IMG/VR virus record: IMGVR_UViG_3300021364_000068
Location: 1 to 37,909 of that record
Reading direction: 5' to 3' (one strand)
Length of the DNA stretch: 37,909 nt
DNA from: a virus
Both the position numbers and the translations under genes were made by a program. Below, in pieces: positions 7,236-14,138 of this stretch. The number at the start of each line of letters is the position of its first letter. Positions within the stretch are counted from its first letter, which is position 1. The notes below the pieces were generated by a model. The model had not been told where the DNA came from, did not search any database, and saw nothing but the letters and a program-made list of their open reading frames with translations.

Positions 7236-8023
7236 TATACTTCTCTTTTATCTTCAAAAGCAATGATATGTGGTCTCCAAGTCATTCTATAACCATTATC
7301 CCTAACCCAATCAAATAATACAGGATAAGATTTATATAACGCTTCTCTTGAATCTCCAGCGGGCATAAACCATACTTTATCAGGAGATACTTCTAGTTTT
7401 TCAATACAATCCATAATTTCAGCTAATGCACCTTCATCTTTACCATCCCAAACAGGTTTGATATGAAAATCAGAATGATAAGCTATTGATTGTTTTATAG
7501 CTTCATAATTTAATCTTTTCGAATTATGTTTTTTAACCATCCTTTCATCAGTAATTCCTCCTTGAGGAGTAGCAACACCAATAACGGGAACGCTATTACT
7601 AAATTTAGGAGAAATACTAAGAAGATTGATAGGATAATCAGTAGGAAGGAAATGGCTTCCTTCAGTCTCAATAGTAATGAATATATCGTTTTCATGTGCA
7701 AAGTGGGTTAACTCATTTACTAAAGCGGGATGCATAGTAGGAGAACCTCCTGTAAGCATCATTTCCTTAATATGAGGGTTATCTTTATACTTTTGGATAA
7801 TGTCATTAAAATTATATTGGCCTTTTTCTGGGTGAATACTTGTATACCAAGAATCACACCATCCTCCTTCTCCAAAATAACATCTATGAGTACAACCAGT
7901 AGTTCTAATAACTATTGTAGGGTAACCTGCTCTGGATCCTTCACTTTGTACTGCAGTATATAATTCTACAATTGGAAGGTTTTTTTCATAGTCTTCAATT
8001 CGTTTTAATTGTTTGTGTTCCAT
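7235..8023 (-). CDS. queE: 7-carboxy-7-deazaguanine synthase (QueE), radical SAM
   Basis: 262 residues. QueE converts 6-carboxytetrahydropterin to 7-carboxy-7-deazaguanine using an Fe4S4 cluster and SAM. The N-terminal substrate/SAM region LYTAVQSEGSRAGYPTIVIR precedes a cysteine motif at C44, C48 and C56 (GCTHRCYFGEGGWCD), that is CX3CX7C rather than the usual CX3CX2C. MMLTGGSPTMHP supplies the GGEP-like SAM-binding turn, and the C-terminal KVWFMPAGDS is typical of QueE. It lies 19 bases after queD and shares one base with the following small gene. The variant cluster spacing is a genuine oddity, but known QueE enzymes also vary here. Confidence 0.9.
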   Translation of the reverse strand: MEHKQLKRIEDYEKNLPIVELYTAVQSEGSRAGYPTIVIRTTGCTHRCYFGEGGWCDSWYTSIHPEKGQYNFNDIIQKYKDNPHIKEMMLTGGSPTMHPALVNELTHFAHENDIFITIETEGSHFLPTDYPINLLSISPKFSNSVPVIGVATPQGGITDERMVKKHNSKRLNYEAIKQSIAYHSDFHIKPVWDGKDEGALAEIMDCIEKLEVSPDKVWFMPAGDSREALYKSYPVLFDWVRDNGYRMTWRPHIIAFEDKREV

Positions 8024-8042
8024 AATTTTTTAAAGTGGTTTT

Positions 8043-8507
8043 TTATTCACTATAATATGCAGCATTTTTTCCATGCTCCATAAATTTTACTTTTGTAACT
8101 CTAACTCTATTTTCAGTTTCAGTTTTAACAAATTCATTAACCTTATTAAAAACAAACTCAGCAAATTTCTCTGCACCCGTTGCTTCCACAATTCTAACTT
8201 GAGCTGCTCCTGCTTCACCCATTTCTAAAAAAGCATTTTTAAATGGATCATCTTCTGCTACAACTAAAGTATGGTCAAACATATAGTCCATCCAAGCTTT
8301 AGGAGACATACCATCAATTTTAGTTTTAGCTCTTTTCATTCCACCAAAATCCCAAACCCAGTTACGTTCGTCTAATTCACCTTCAAAATAAATTTTAAAT
8401 GAAATACCATAACCATGTACAAATCTACAGTGTGTTTCTGTTGCTTTCCATTGACGGAACACTGTACTAAATCCGTCAAATACTTTACTTGATTGAAATT
8501 TACCCAT
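8043..8507 (-). CDS. queD: 6-carboxytetrahydropterin synthase-like (QueD)
   Basis: 154 residues. QueD converts dihydroneopterin triphosphate to 6-carboxytetrahydropterin. The family core is clear: FSTVFRQW, THCRFVHGYG with catalytic Cys27, the strand VWDFGGMKR, the DHT triad element (D78-H79) and EAT (E108). Two of the three expected zinc histidines are replaced: the HxxxH-like first ligand is Val16/Phe17, and the HGH motif reads H31-G-Y33. This may be a divergent QueD subfamily with another metal geometry, or an enzyme with altered chemistry. It lies between thioredoxin (8-base overlap) and queE in the preQ0 pathway run, which supports the QueD assignment. Confidence 0.85.
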   Translation of the reverse strand: MGKFQSSKVFDGFSTVFRQWKATETHCRFVHGYGISFKIYFEGELDERNWVWDFGGMKRAKTKIDGMSPKAWMDYMFDHTLVVAEDDPFKNAFLEMGEAGAAQVRIVEATGAEKFAEFVFNKVNEFVKTETENRVRVTKVKFMEHGKNAAYYSE

Positions 8508-8751
8508 TATAAAAATTTATTATGTCTTGTTTTGATTGTAATCCTACTTTTCTACCTTTAACTTCACCATTTTCATCTAGTAAAACTAAAGTTGGGATAT
8601 TTCTAACCCCATATTCTATAGATAGATCTTGATTTGCATCAACATCGATTTTTTCATATACTACTCCTTCTGTAGTAGATTCCTGAATAATAGGACCCAA
8701 TGTTCTACAAGGGGCACACCATGCTGCACTAAAATATAAAATTTTCTTCAT
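8500..8751 (-). CDS. Thioredoxin
   Basis: 83 residues, a compact thioredoxin. The redox motif WCAPC is at about residues 12-16 (FSAAWCAPCRTLGP), and the cis-proline loop VRNIPTLVLLDENGEV is intact. There is no signal peptide, so it acts in the cytoplasm. It could reduce the phage ribonucleotide reductase encoded at 23-26 kb, whose large subunit keeps a C-terminal Cys pair, or serve enzymes of the surrounding pathway. Its ATG shares one base with the stop of the upstream small membrane protein gene (TAATG), and its end overlaps queD by 8 bases. Confidence 0.93.
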   Translation of the reverse strand: MKKILYFSAAWCAPCRTLGPIIQESTTEGVVYEKIDVDANQDLSIEYGVRNIPTLVLLDENGEVKGRKVGLQSKQDIINFYNG

Positions 8752-8936
8752 TATACTAATTCTTCTATTATACCAATTACTTCGCTCAATATAAGAACCC
8801 CTGCTGCAATCTCCAAGCTAAATGGCAAGAGAATATAACCAGCTATTCTTATTCCTGATTTTATAAAACTTATTATTTGATGCTTTTTAGCATCTGGGTA
8901 TTTGTATTCTGTGTCGTATGTTGGTTTTTGTATCAT
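8751..8936 (-). CDS. Small membrane protein, 61 residues
   Basis: I do not recognise a family. Residues 1-20 are polar (YDTEYKYPDAKKHQ), and about 22-50 are hydrophobic with a Gly/Pro break (ISFIKSGIRIAGYILLPFSL...AAGVLILSEVIGII), suggesting one long or two short membrane segments. It overlaps the upstream oxygenase gene by 4 bases (ATGA) and the thioredoxin start by one, so it is firmly embedded in the operon. No link to base modification can be drawn from sequence alone. Confidence 0.7.
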   Translation of the reverse strand: MIQKPTYDTEYKYPDAKKHQIISFIKSGIRIAGYILLPFSLEIAAGVLILSEVIGIIEELV

Positions 8937-9517
8937 AACACTTTAAAATTAAAATTAATTACTACTCTATAATCAGAGGAAACTGGGAGCATTCCAGCAT
9001 GTAGATAATCTTGATTAAATACTACAAGTCTTCCTCTCTTATTTTGAATCCTTTTTTTAATAGATAATTCTTCTCCTGTTAAAAAGGGTTTCATTGTTTT
9101 TTCATTAAAAATAATTGTATCACCATCACTATCATTTATATAATAAACAGCAGTAAAACCTCCTGTATTCATATCACAGTGAGGGTGCATACAATAATCT
9201 TCATATATTTTAGATACTTTAGGATTAAAATTCACTTTTACTCTTTGTAATTCAAATTTAAAAGGTAAATAATTAAAAATTTCTTCTATCCATTGGGTAT
9301 TAGTACATAAGTCCCAACCATTTTCAAAAGCAATACATTGTAATAATCCTGGTCTGTTAATGTTAGTTAATTCACTATCTTTAACTGTTATTTTAATAGG
9401 ATCTTTCCAATTATTTTTAGCCCATCTAAATGGAATAAATTTAATATTATCCTCAAATTTATCCTCTATTTCAGGAGGTAAAAAATTATCAAAAATGTGT
9501 ATTTTATTATAATCCAT
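8933..9517 (-). CDS. 2-oxoglutarate/Fe(II) oxygenase
   Basis: 194 residues. The facial triad is readable as H-x-D in MHPHCDMNTGGFTAVYY and a distal His in FNQDYLHAGMLP, with an Arg of the 2-oxoglutarate site in YRVVINF. YINDSDGDTIIF and KRGRLVVFNQ are the expected strands. It is only distantly similar to the oxygenase at 6500-7108, so the two are probably not recent duplicates. It follows the tRNA-Ser gene by about 11 bases and starts the second half of the pathway run. The substrate is unknown; phage proteins of this type are often annotated as hydroxylases acting on proteins or nucleic acids. Confidence 0.83.
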   Translation of the reverse strand: MDYNKIHIFDNFLPPEIEDKFEDNIKFIPFRWAKNNWKDPIKITVKDSELTNINRPGLLQCIAFENGWDLCTNTQWIEEIFNYLPFKFELQRVKVNFNPKVSKIYEDYCMHPHCDMNTGGFTAVYYINDSDGDTIIFNEKTMKPFLTGEELSIKKRIQNKRGRLVVFNQDYLHAGMLPVSSDYRVVINFNFKVL

Positions 9518-9528
9518 ATTTTAAATTG

Positions 9529-9613
9529 CGGAAAGGGAGGGATTCGAACCCCCGGTACCTTTCAGTACGCTGGTTTTCAAGACCAGTGCATTCGACCACT
9601 CTGCCACCTTTCC
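9529..9613 (-). tRNA. tRNA-Ser (UGA anticodon)
   Basis: An 85-base type II tRNA. The 7-bp acceptor stem GGAAAGG/CCTTTCC is perfect, followed by a G discriminator. The anticodon loop CTTGAAA carries TGA with a 5-bp CTGGT/ACCAG stem, there is a long variable arm (GTACTGAAAGGTAC), and the T-loop is GTTCGAATC. CCA is not fully encoded. It lies between queC and an oxygenase on the same strand and is probably processed out of that transcript. It reads UCA, which suits the AT-rich phage genes. Confidence 0.97.
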
Positions 9614-9620
9614 TACCTTA

Positions 9621-10415
9621 TTAAGCTGCATATTCAGCTAATAATTTCTCCACGTGGGATTTTGCTACTTCGTAATCAACTTCTCCAGTTTCATCCTCAT
9701 ACTGTACAGGATCTTTTCTCCCCAGAGCAATAAAAGCCTCAATCCTCTCAACACTAGAAGCAGACTTATAATCACTATTTCCTGAAGGATATGGTTTATA
9801 AGAAGTATTTGTTCTCTTATAAACTTCATCAAATTCAATACCCAACGTATCAACCAAACTCTCTCCATCCTTTAAAATTCCTAATTTATCTGTGTCAATA
9901 TAAGGTATAAAAAATCCTACTTTATCAGCATCCCAATTACCAATTTTGAAAGCTTCATAATCAGCATCTCTAAATTCTTGTCTACAATCAGGATAGATAG
10001 CATGATCACCAGCATGGATACCTAAAGCAATATCACATTCATCTCCTGTTTTTTTAGATACAGATAATGCTACTGCTTGAGTTAATGAAGAAAAAATTTT
10101 ATTTCTATTAGGTACAACTGTTGCTACCATATTTTCTTCTTCATAATGGCCTTCTGGTACATCTTCTCCACCTTCTACAAGGTTAGAATCTAGTAGGTTT
10201 ACTAAACCATCTAATTTAATTACTTGATAAGTAACATTCTGACCATTAGCATTTAAATAATCTACTAATGATTGTGCTCTTTCAAGTTCCACTCTATGCT
10301 TTTGACCGTAATCAAAAGATAAAGCTGTTACATTGTCATACTCAGATAAACATCTAAGTAGTAAAGTTGAGGAGTCCATCCCTCCAGATAAGGACACTAC
10401 GACATTTTTTGCCAT
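9621..10415 (-). CDS. queC: QueC-like 7-cyano-7-deazaguanine synthase lacking zinc cysteines
   Basis: 264 residues. QueC uses ATP and ammonia to turn 7-carboxy-7-deazaguanine into the amide (ADG) and then the nitrile preQ0. The PP-loop [10 protein letters not shown] (8-17), [14 protein letters not shown] (34-47), [11 protein letters not shown] and the [16 protein letters not shown] block are all typical. The C-terminal zinc motif normally reads C-x8-C-x2-C-x2-C, but here the four positions are S205, S214, K217 and S220, with surrounding residues (TNTS..., SVERIEAF) still aligned. The enzyme may therefore bind no zinc there and could stop at the amide. It overlaps the upstream 74-residue gene by 19 bases. 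Confidence 0.88.
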   Translation of the reverse strand: MAKNVVVSLSGGMDSSTLLLRCLSEYDNVTALSFDYGQKHRVELERAQSLVDYLNANGQNVTYQVIKLDGLVNLLDSNLVEGGEDVPEGHYEEENMVATVVPNRNKIFSSLTQAVALSVSKKTGDECDIALGIHAGDHAIYPDCRQEFRDADYEAFKIGNWDADKVGFFIPYIDTDKLGILKDGESLVDTLGIEFDEVYKRTNTSYKPYPSGNSDYKSASSVERIEAFIALGRKDPVQYEDETGEVDYEVAKSHVEKLLAEYAA

Positions 10416-10621
10416 GATTTAAAATAATTAATTAAATTTTGCCAGGTATTATTAAGCGTATAGGCAAACGCTGACTTTAAATGTGTGAATTTACATTTAA
10501 GATAAGATATAGTATAATGATAAATAGCCACTAATCCAAATCCTCCTGTAAGAAGAGTCCAAATATTTGGATGCCAGTGCTCTCCACAAAATCCTAATGC
10601 GTGTTTTATTATTTCTGCCAT
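10397..10621 (-). CDS. Small membrane protein, 74 residues
   Basis: No family recognised. The N-terminus is polar with a Cys/His-rich stretch (ALGFCGEHWHPN), one membrane segment follows at about residues 20-41 (IWTLLTGGFGLVAIYHYTISYL), and the C-terminal half is basic and aromatic. It overlaps the queC start by 19 bases, and its start lies one base after the stop of the next gene upstream, so it is co-transcribed with dpdA and queC. Nothing in the sequence assigns a function. Confidence 0.65.
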   Translation of the reverse strand: MAEIIKHALGFCGEHWHPNIWTLLTGGFGLVAIYHYTISYLKCKFTHLKSAFAYTLNNTWQNLINYFKSWQKMS

Positions 10622-10622
10622 A

Positions 10623-10820
10623 TTATTCGTTTTCTACAAATTCTACGTCACCGTAATCATCAATCGGTTTATCTCTTACCAGGTCCCAATCTGCATTATC
10701 TATTACCTCTTGTTGAAGGTCTTCATCACCTGTTTTCCACTTTTTAACTTCTTCTTCTGTTAAGATATATTCTTCCCATCTGAAATTGCAATAATTTACT
10801 GTTCTTGTTAATTTAGCCAT
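10623..10820 (-). CDS. Hypothetical protein, 65 residues, acidic
   Basis: No family recognised. It is soluble and acidic: MAKLTRTVNYCNFRWEEYI, then a helix (LTEEEVKKWKTGDEDLQQEV), and a C-terminal Asp/Glu-rich tail (IDDYGDVEFVENE). It overlaps the end of the DpdA-like gene by 8 bases and is followed directly by the 74-residue membrane protein gene. Its position between dpdA and queC makes a link to the modification pathway possible, but nothing in the sequence shows one. Confidence 0.65.
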   Translation of the reverse strand: MAKLTRTVNYCNFRWEEYILTEEEVKKWKTGDEDLQQEVIDNADWDLVRDKPIDDYGDVEFVENE

Positions 10821-11619
10821 ATTTATCTATTTTTGGTATTCCGTTAATTTCTCTAAATAGTGTTGTATTATGTAACACTAAACTATAATCTAATGATCTA
10901 AATTTTATTTTAAAATGATCATTCATATTTGCCTTAGGTTTTTCAATTAATCCATCTTCATGGTACATTGTTCCTTCTAAAGCAGCCATAACTGGATTAG
11001 AAGTATCAATTGATTCAATTTGTTTATATCCTCTATACCACCCAAATTCTTGTGGTACTGAACACCCTAACAAATGAATTCTATCAAATTTATCAATTAC
11101 TCCTGAAGAATATAATCTACTTATGAAACATAATCTACCTAAGGCTTTTCCTAAATCTTTATTTGGGTGAGGGTGTAAATCATTATACCAACTAGCACCA
11201 TAAGATATTGCTAGTTTTTCATAACCTAATTCTTTTAAATTTCTATAACAACCATAAGCTGCTCCCTCATTTTCACCTTGTACTACAGCTACAGGTGTGG
11301 TATTTTCAGGATAATTCATTTTCAACCAATATTTAGCTTGAGCATGTGTTTGGGCATAATTCATCCAAACATCAGGTACAATAAATTCATCTGGTTCTAA
11401 TTCTTTAATCCAATGATGTAATCTATCCCATTTATATGCTTCTCCTAATTCATGAAGGGAATTATCCATTATAATATAACGTCCCTCTTTTTTAGCATCA
11501 TAAAAATATTGTTTATATTCTTCATCTATATCTAAAAGATGAGGTAAACAATAATCATAATCGTTAAATTCATGAGATGCTCCTAAAAGGCATCTAGGTA
11601 CTTCGTGGCTTACTTTCAT
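10813..11619 (-). CDS. dpdA: DpdA-like DNA-guanine transglycosylase
   Basis: 268 residues. The protein resembles phage DpdA/TGT-type transglycosylases, which swap guanine in DNA for a 7-deazaguanine base. Visible TIM-barrel landmarks are YIIMDNSLHELGE (active-site Asp about residue 52), DEFIVPDVWMNYAQT (81-91, the PDV...T motif), VAVVQGEN, KLAISYGASW and the late strand IHLLGCSVPQEF. No CxCxxC-H zinc site of tRNA TGT is seen, consistent with the shorter phage DpdA forms. The complete preQ0 pathway lies downstream, and a glycosyltransferase overlaps its start by 4 bases (ATGA). The assignment is by motif and context, without alignment. Confidence 0.72.
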   Translation of the reverse strand: MKVSHEVPRCLLGASHEFNDYDYCLPHLLDIDEEYKQYFYDAKKEGRYIIMDNSLHELGEAYKWDRLHHWIKELEPDEFIVPDVWMNYAQTHAQAKYWLKMNYPENTTPVAVVQGENEGAAYGCYRNLKELGYEKLAISYGASWYNDLHPHPNKDLGKALGRLCFISRLYSSGVIDKFDRIHLLGCSVPQEFGWYRGYKQIESIDTSNPVMAALEGTMYHEDGLIEKPKANMNDHFKIKFRSLDYSLVLHNTTLFREINGIPKIDKYG

Positions 11620-12353
11620 ATATTTAATAAATGCATTAATTCTTTCATATGTCCATCGCAGTAATGTTGAACTGCTAAAAATGAATCTTTATTTCCTATA
11701 AAATTAATAGGTTTACCTGTTGGGTTTCCTATTGTTTGTTTATATGGAGATGAAAATAATAATCTGGAATCATGAAACAAATTAATTCCAGCATTATATA
11801 AAATTTCTCCTACTATTTTATCTTCAAATATTGTATCTTGATATTTGTTTCTATCAAAATCATGATATAAATGATACATTGATTTTTTACTTAATAAAAA
11901 TCCAGATCCTCCACTAGCCCATAAATTTTTACTATCAAATTCTTTTTGGACTAAATGGTCCCAATTTAATCCTGGGTAAGGTACAGCACACCCAACATAA
12001 TCTTTAGGATTATTTACTGTATAATCTTCTATAAATTTAATAAATCTATCTACATGGACAAAACTATCTGAATCAGTATGAAATCTAAATTCATAATCTG
12101 TTTCATCTAAAATATATTTTGAAATATAATATTCGGCTTTTAAATAGATATCATATTTTGTATCATCACATTTAGAAAAGAAAAAATTACCTATTAATTC
12201 ATAATCTTTATCTAAATAAGGATTAGACATTAAATAAATAACATCATAACCTTTTTCTCTTAATTTAGGAACCCAAGTTGTTTCACATTCAATCCAGTTA
12301 GAATAATAATCCTTTTGCCAATTTCCTGTAATAGTAATTAAGGTTTTACTCAT
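11616..12353 (-). CDS. GT31-like glycosyltransferase
   Basis: 245 residues. It resembles fringe/beta-1,3-galactosyltransferase (GT31-like) enzymes with a GT-A fold: a nucleotide-sugar site FRFHTDSDSFVHVDRF carrying a DxD (about residues 91-97), WASGGSGFLLSKKSM as the acceptor-side loop, and FEDKIVGEILYNAGI matching the conserved EDVxVG element. There is no signal peptide or membrane segment, so it acts in the cytoplasm, where DNA is an available acceptor. It overlaps dpdA by 4 bases and the upstream AT-hook gene by 8. In this position it may glycosylate the modified base, or it may act on host lipopolysaccharide. Confidence 0.72.
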   Translation of the reverse strand: MSKTLITITGNWQKDYYSNWIECETTWVPKLREKGYDVIYLMSNPYLDKDYELIGNFFFSKCDDTKYDIYLKAEYYISKYILDETDYEFRFHTDSDSFVHVDRFIKFIEDYTVNNPKDYVGCAVPYPGLNWDHLVQKEFDSKNLWASGGSGFLLSKKSMYHLYHDFDRNKYQDTIFEDKIVGEILYNAGINLFHDSRLLFSSPYKQTIGNPTGKPINFIGNKDSFLAVQHYCDGHMKELMHLLNI

Positions 12354-12861
12354 TTATAACTTTTTTAGGTCGTCCTCTACGCTTAAATGGATAGGGGGCA
12401 TGGATTATTTTATATTTTTCTTCTATAATATAATAAAGATCTATCAGGGAGCCACTACAATTTAACATTTCTTCTTCTACTTGTTCTCTATTACATCTAA
12501 AATGTATAGTGAAATTTTTTATAAGTGATTCTAACCTTTCATGTTCATCTTTTTCAAAATCTTCAATTAAACGCTTTCTACGAGCTCTCATTACAGCAGT
12601 TTTTTCTAAATACTTTTGATAATCAATTCCACATTCTTCTAAAATATCATTTAATTGGTATTCAACTAAATAAATTTGTGCCCTATAACATGAATAATCA
12701 AAATCACCATTTATTATACGATCACGAAGAGGTTTACGTGTATCTAATGGTTTGTTTTTTGGAGCATATAATCTCCACCATCTAAATTGGTTATAATTTA
12801 GTTTTTGATACTGTAATAATTGTTTTTCGACTTGTTTCCTTGATATAGGAATATTGAACAT
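12346..12861 (-). CDS. Hypothetical protein with C-terminal AT-hook
   Basis: 171 residues, no family recognised. It is basic and helical, with a probable coiled helix at about residues 90-115 (MRARRKRLIEDFEKDEHERL). It ends in PFKRRGRPKKVINE, a canonical AT-hook core (RGRP flanked by basic residues) that binds the minor groove of AT-rich DNA. It is the first gene after predicted promoter P2 and overlaps the GT31-like gene by 8 bases, so it heads the transcription unit that continues into dpdA and the preQ0 genes. A DNA-binding partner of the modification enzymes or a regulator are both reasonable guesses. Confidence 0.65.
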   Translation of the reverse strand: MFNIPISRKQVEKQLLQYQKLNYNQFRWWRLYAPKNKPLDTRKPLRDRIINGDFDYSCYRAQIYLVEYQLNDILEECGIDYQKYLEKTAVMRARRKRLIEDFEKDEHERLESLIKNFTIHFRCNREQVEEEMLNCSGSLIDLYYIIEEKYKIIHAPYPFKRRGRPKKVINE

Positions 12862-12880
12862 ATAACTTTTATTTATCCTA

Positions 12881-12910
12881 AATATACGACTTTTATTTAA
12901 CTACTCCAAA
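12881..12910 (-). promoter_or_regulatory. Predicted promoter P2 (TTTG-N20-TATATT) for the modification operon
   Basis: On the minus strand TTTG (12907-12910) is followed after 20 bases by TCG-TATATT (12881-12886). It lies in the 55-base gap between the glycosyltransferase at 12917-13561 and the AT-hook gene, 19 bases before that gene's ATG at 12861. It shares spacing and the TCGTATATT core with P1 and P4. Confidence 0.62.
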
Positions 12911-12916
12911 TTAAAA

Positions 12917-13561
12917 TTATGAAGCTTTAATATTATCTACTATTAAATTATACTTTATATCTTCAAAATCTTCTAAAGATTCATAAGCTTTACTAAATAA
13001 AAATACCCATTTAAAATAAGTTTCAAAAAACCACCCATCTCTTATTCCAGGAGGATTTTCATTATAATAAAAAATAGAATTAGGAGTTATAACATCAATA
13101 AATTTTTGAGTAGGGATTGAAAAAAAACTAGTACTTATACTATCTTCACCCCAATTATAATATAAAAATTTATAATCTTTAGATTTTTCTAGTAATCTAC
13201 TATATTCTCCTTTTTCTAGGGTTACATCATAATTAAAATGATGTACATAATCATAACCTAAAGTTTTGCAAATATTAAATCCTAATAACATTTGAGATAA
13301 ATGACCATACCCATAATCAGTTACTGTACCCTTATAGTTTACAACTAATCTTCTACTATTTATTGTTGTAGGGTTATCTGAGGTGTAATGGCATTCTTTA
13401 ACTTGTGGAAAATGTTGAATTATGTCAGGAATAGGGTAATTACCCACATAAATTATAGGTAATTTATTATTTTCTTTTTCAAAAAATTCTAATTGAGTTA
13501 TTGCTGCTCTTACTTTTTCTACTGTATTTAAGTGAGAGGTAATTAAAATACAACTATTCAT
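12917..13561 (-). CDS. Putative glycosyltransferase
   Basis: 214 residues with features of a nucleotide-sugar transferase: an N-terminal strand-rich MNSCILITSHLNTVEKVRAA, IIYVGNYPIPD, GYDYVHHFNYDVTLEKGE as a possible acidic metal site, and a C-terminal aromatic region (GIRDGWFFETYFKWVF). It resembles small phage-borne or capsule-cluster glycosyltransferases but is too divergent for a family number. It ends just before promoter P2 and starts 7 bases after the secreted nuclease gene. The leader AATAAAAGTTAC before the ATG resembles that of the AT-hook gene (AATAAAAGTTAT). Confidence 0.5.
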   Translation of the reverse strand: MNSCILITSHLNTVEKVRAAITQLEFFEKENNKLPIIYVGNYPIPDIIQHFPQVKECHYTSDNPTTINSRRLVVNYKGTVTDYGYGHLSQMLLGFNICKTLGYDYVHHFNYDVTLEKGEYSRLLEKSKDYKFLYYNWGEDSISTSFFSIPTQKFIDVITPNSIFYYNENPPGIRDGWFFETYFKWVFLFSKAYESLEDFEDIKYNLIVDNIKAS

Positions 13562-13568
13562 GTAACTT

Positions 13569-14138
13569 TTATTCTATTAAATAATCAATCCATTTTGTTC
13601 CTTTAGTATCTTCATTTGGAAAAGAAAATATATATTGTTTACCTCCAAAAGTTATTATTTTTTTAAAACTAGAAGGAATAGTAGCTCCCCCTGGTACTTT
13701 TTGATTAGAGAAATATACTTCAACTCTGACTTTTACTTCATAAAAATTAGCTAAATCTCTTTCAAATCCTTCTAATTCTTTCCAAACCCCTCTATTTAAC
13801 CCTTGATGTTGTAATGCTGAATTTAAATATGTAAATGTTTTGTATAGTGTTTCTTTATCACAATTAAATGAAGCTGCAGGTGCTAAATGACCTTTATCCC
13901 ATATATTATTTTTATAATCATCATTATCCGAGGTATGAATTTCATTATCTATATAAAAATCCATTCCTTGTCTAGAGGCATCTCCTCTAGGACATTGTAC
14001 TATATATTCAACCCATACAGGTTGTTCTTTTTCTTGATCATATTGAACAGTAAAAATGTCAGTTTCAATTAACTGACTTTGTAAAAATAAAGGAAATATA
14101 AATAATAAACTAATAAATTTTTGTTTCATCGTCTTCAT
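13569..14138 (-). CDS. Secreted NucA/NUC1-type DNA/RNA non-specific endonuclease
   Basis: 189 residues. A Sec signal peptide is clear (MKQKFISLLFIFPLFLQSQ, cleavage near residue 21), so the protein should reach the periplasm or exterior. The beta-beta-alpha-metal nuclease signature follows: NIWDKGHLAPAASF, where D-K-G-H (81-84) replaces the usual DRGH, with general-base His84, and LNRGVWKELE with metal-binding Asn115. The family cuts DNA and RNA without sequence preference. The start overlaps the upstream membrane-protein gene by 29 bases; Met4 is an alternative start. A secreted nuclease fits release of host nucleic acid at lysis or attack on extracellular DNA rather than intracellular host-chromosome breakdown. 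Confidence 0.85.
   Translation of the reverse strand: MKTMKQKFISLLFIFPLFLQSQLIETDIFTVQYDQEKEQPVWVEYIVQCPRGDASRQGMDFYIDNEIHTSDNDDYKNNIWDKGHLAPAASFNCDKETLYKTFTYLNSALQHQGLNRGVWKELEGFERDLANFYEVKVRVEVYFSNQKVPGGATIPSSFKKIITFGGKQYIFSFPNEDTKGTKWIDYLIE

Noticed and set aside
9497-9733. Plus-strand 78-codon frame across the tRNA
   Set aside because: It runs antisense through tRNA-Ser and the queC end; its sequence is the familiar spurious translation of tRNA genes.
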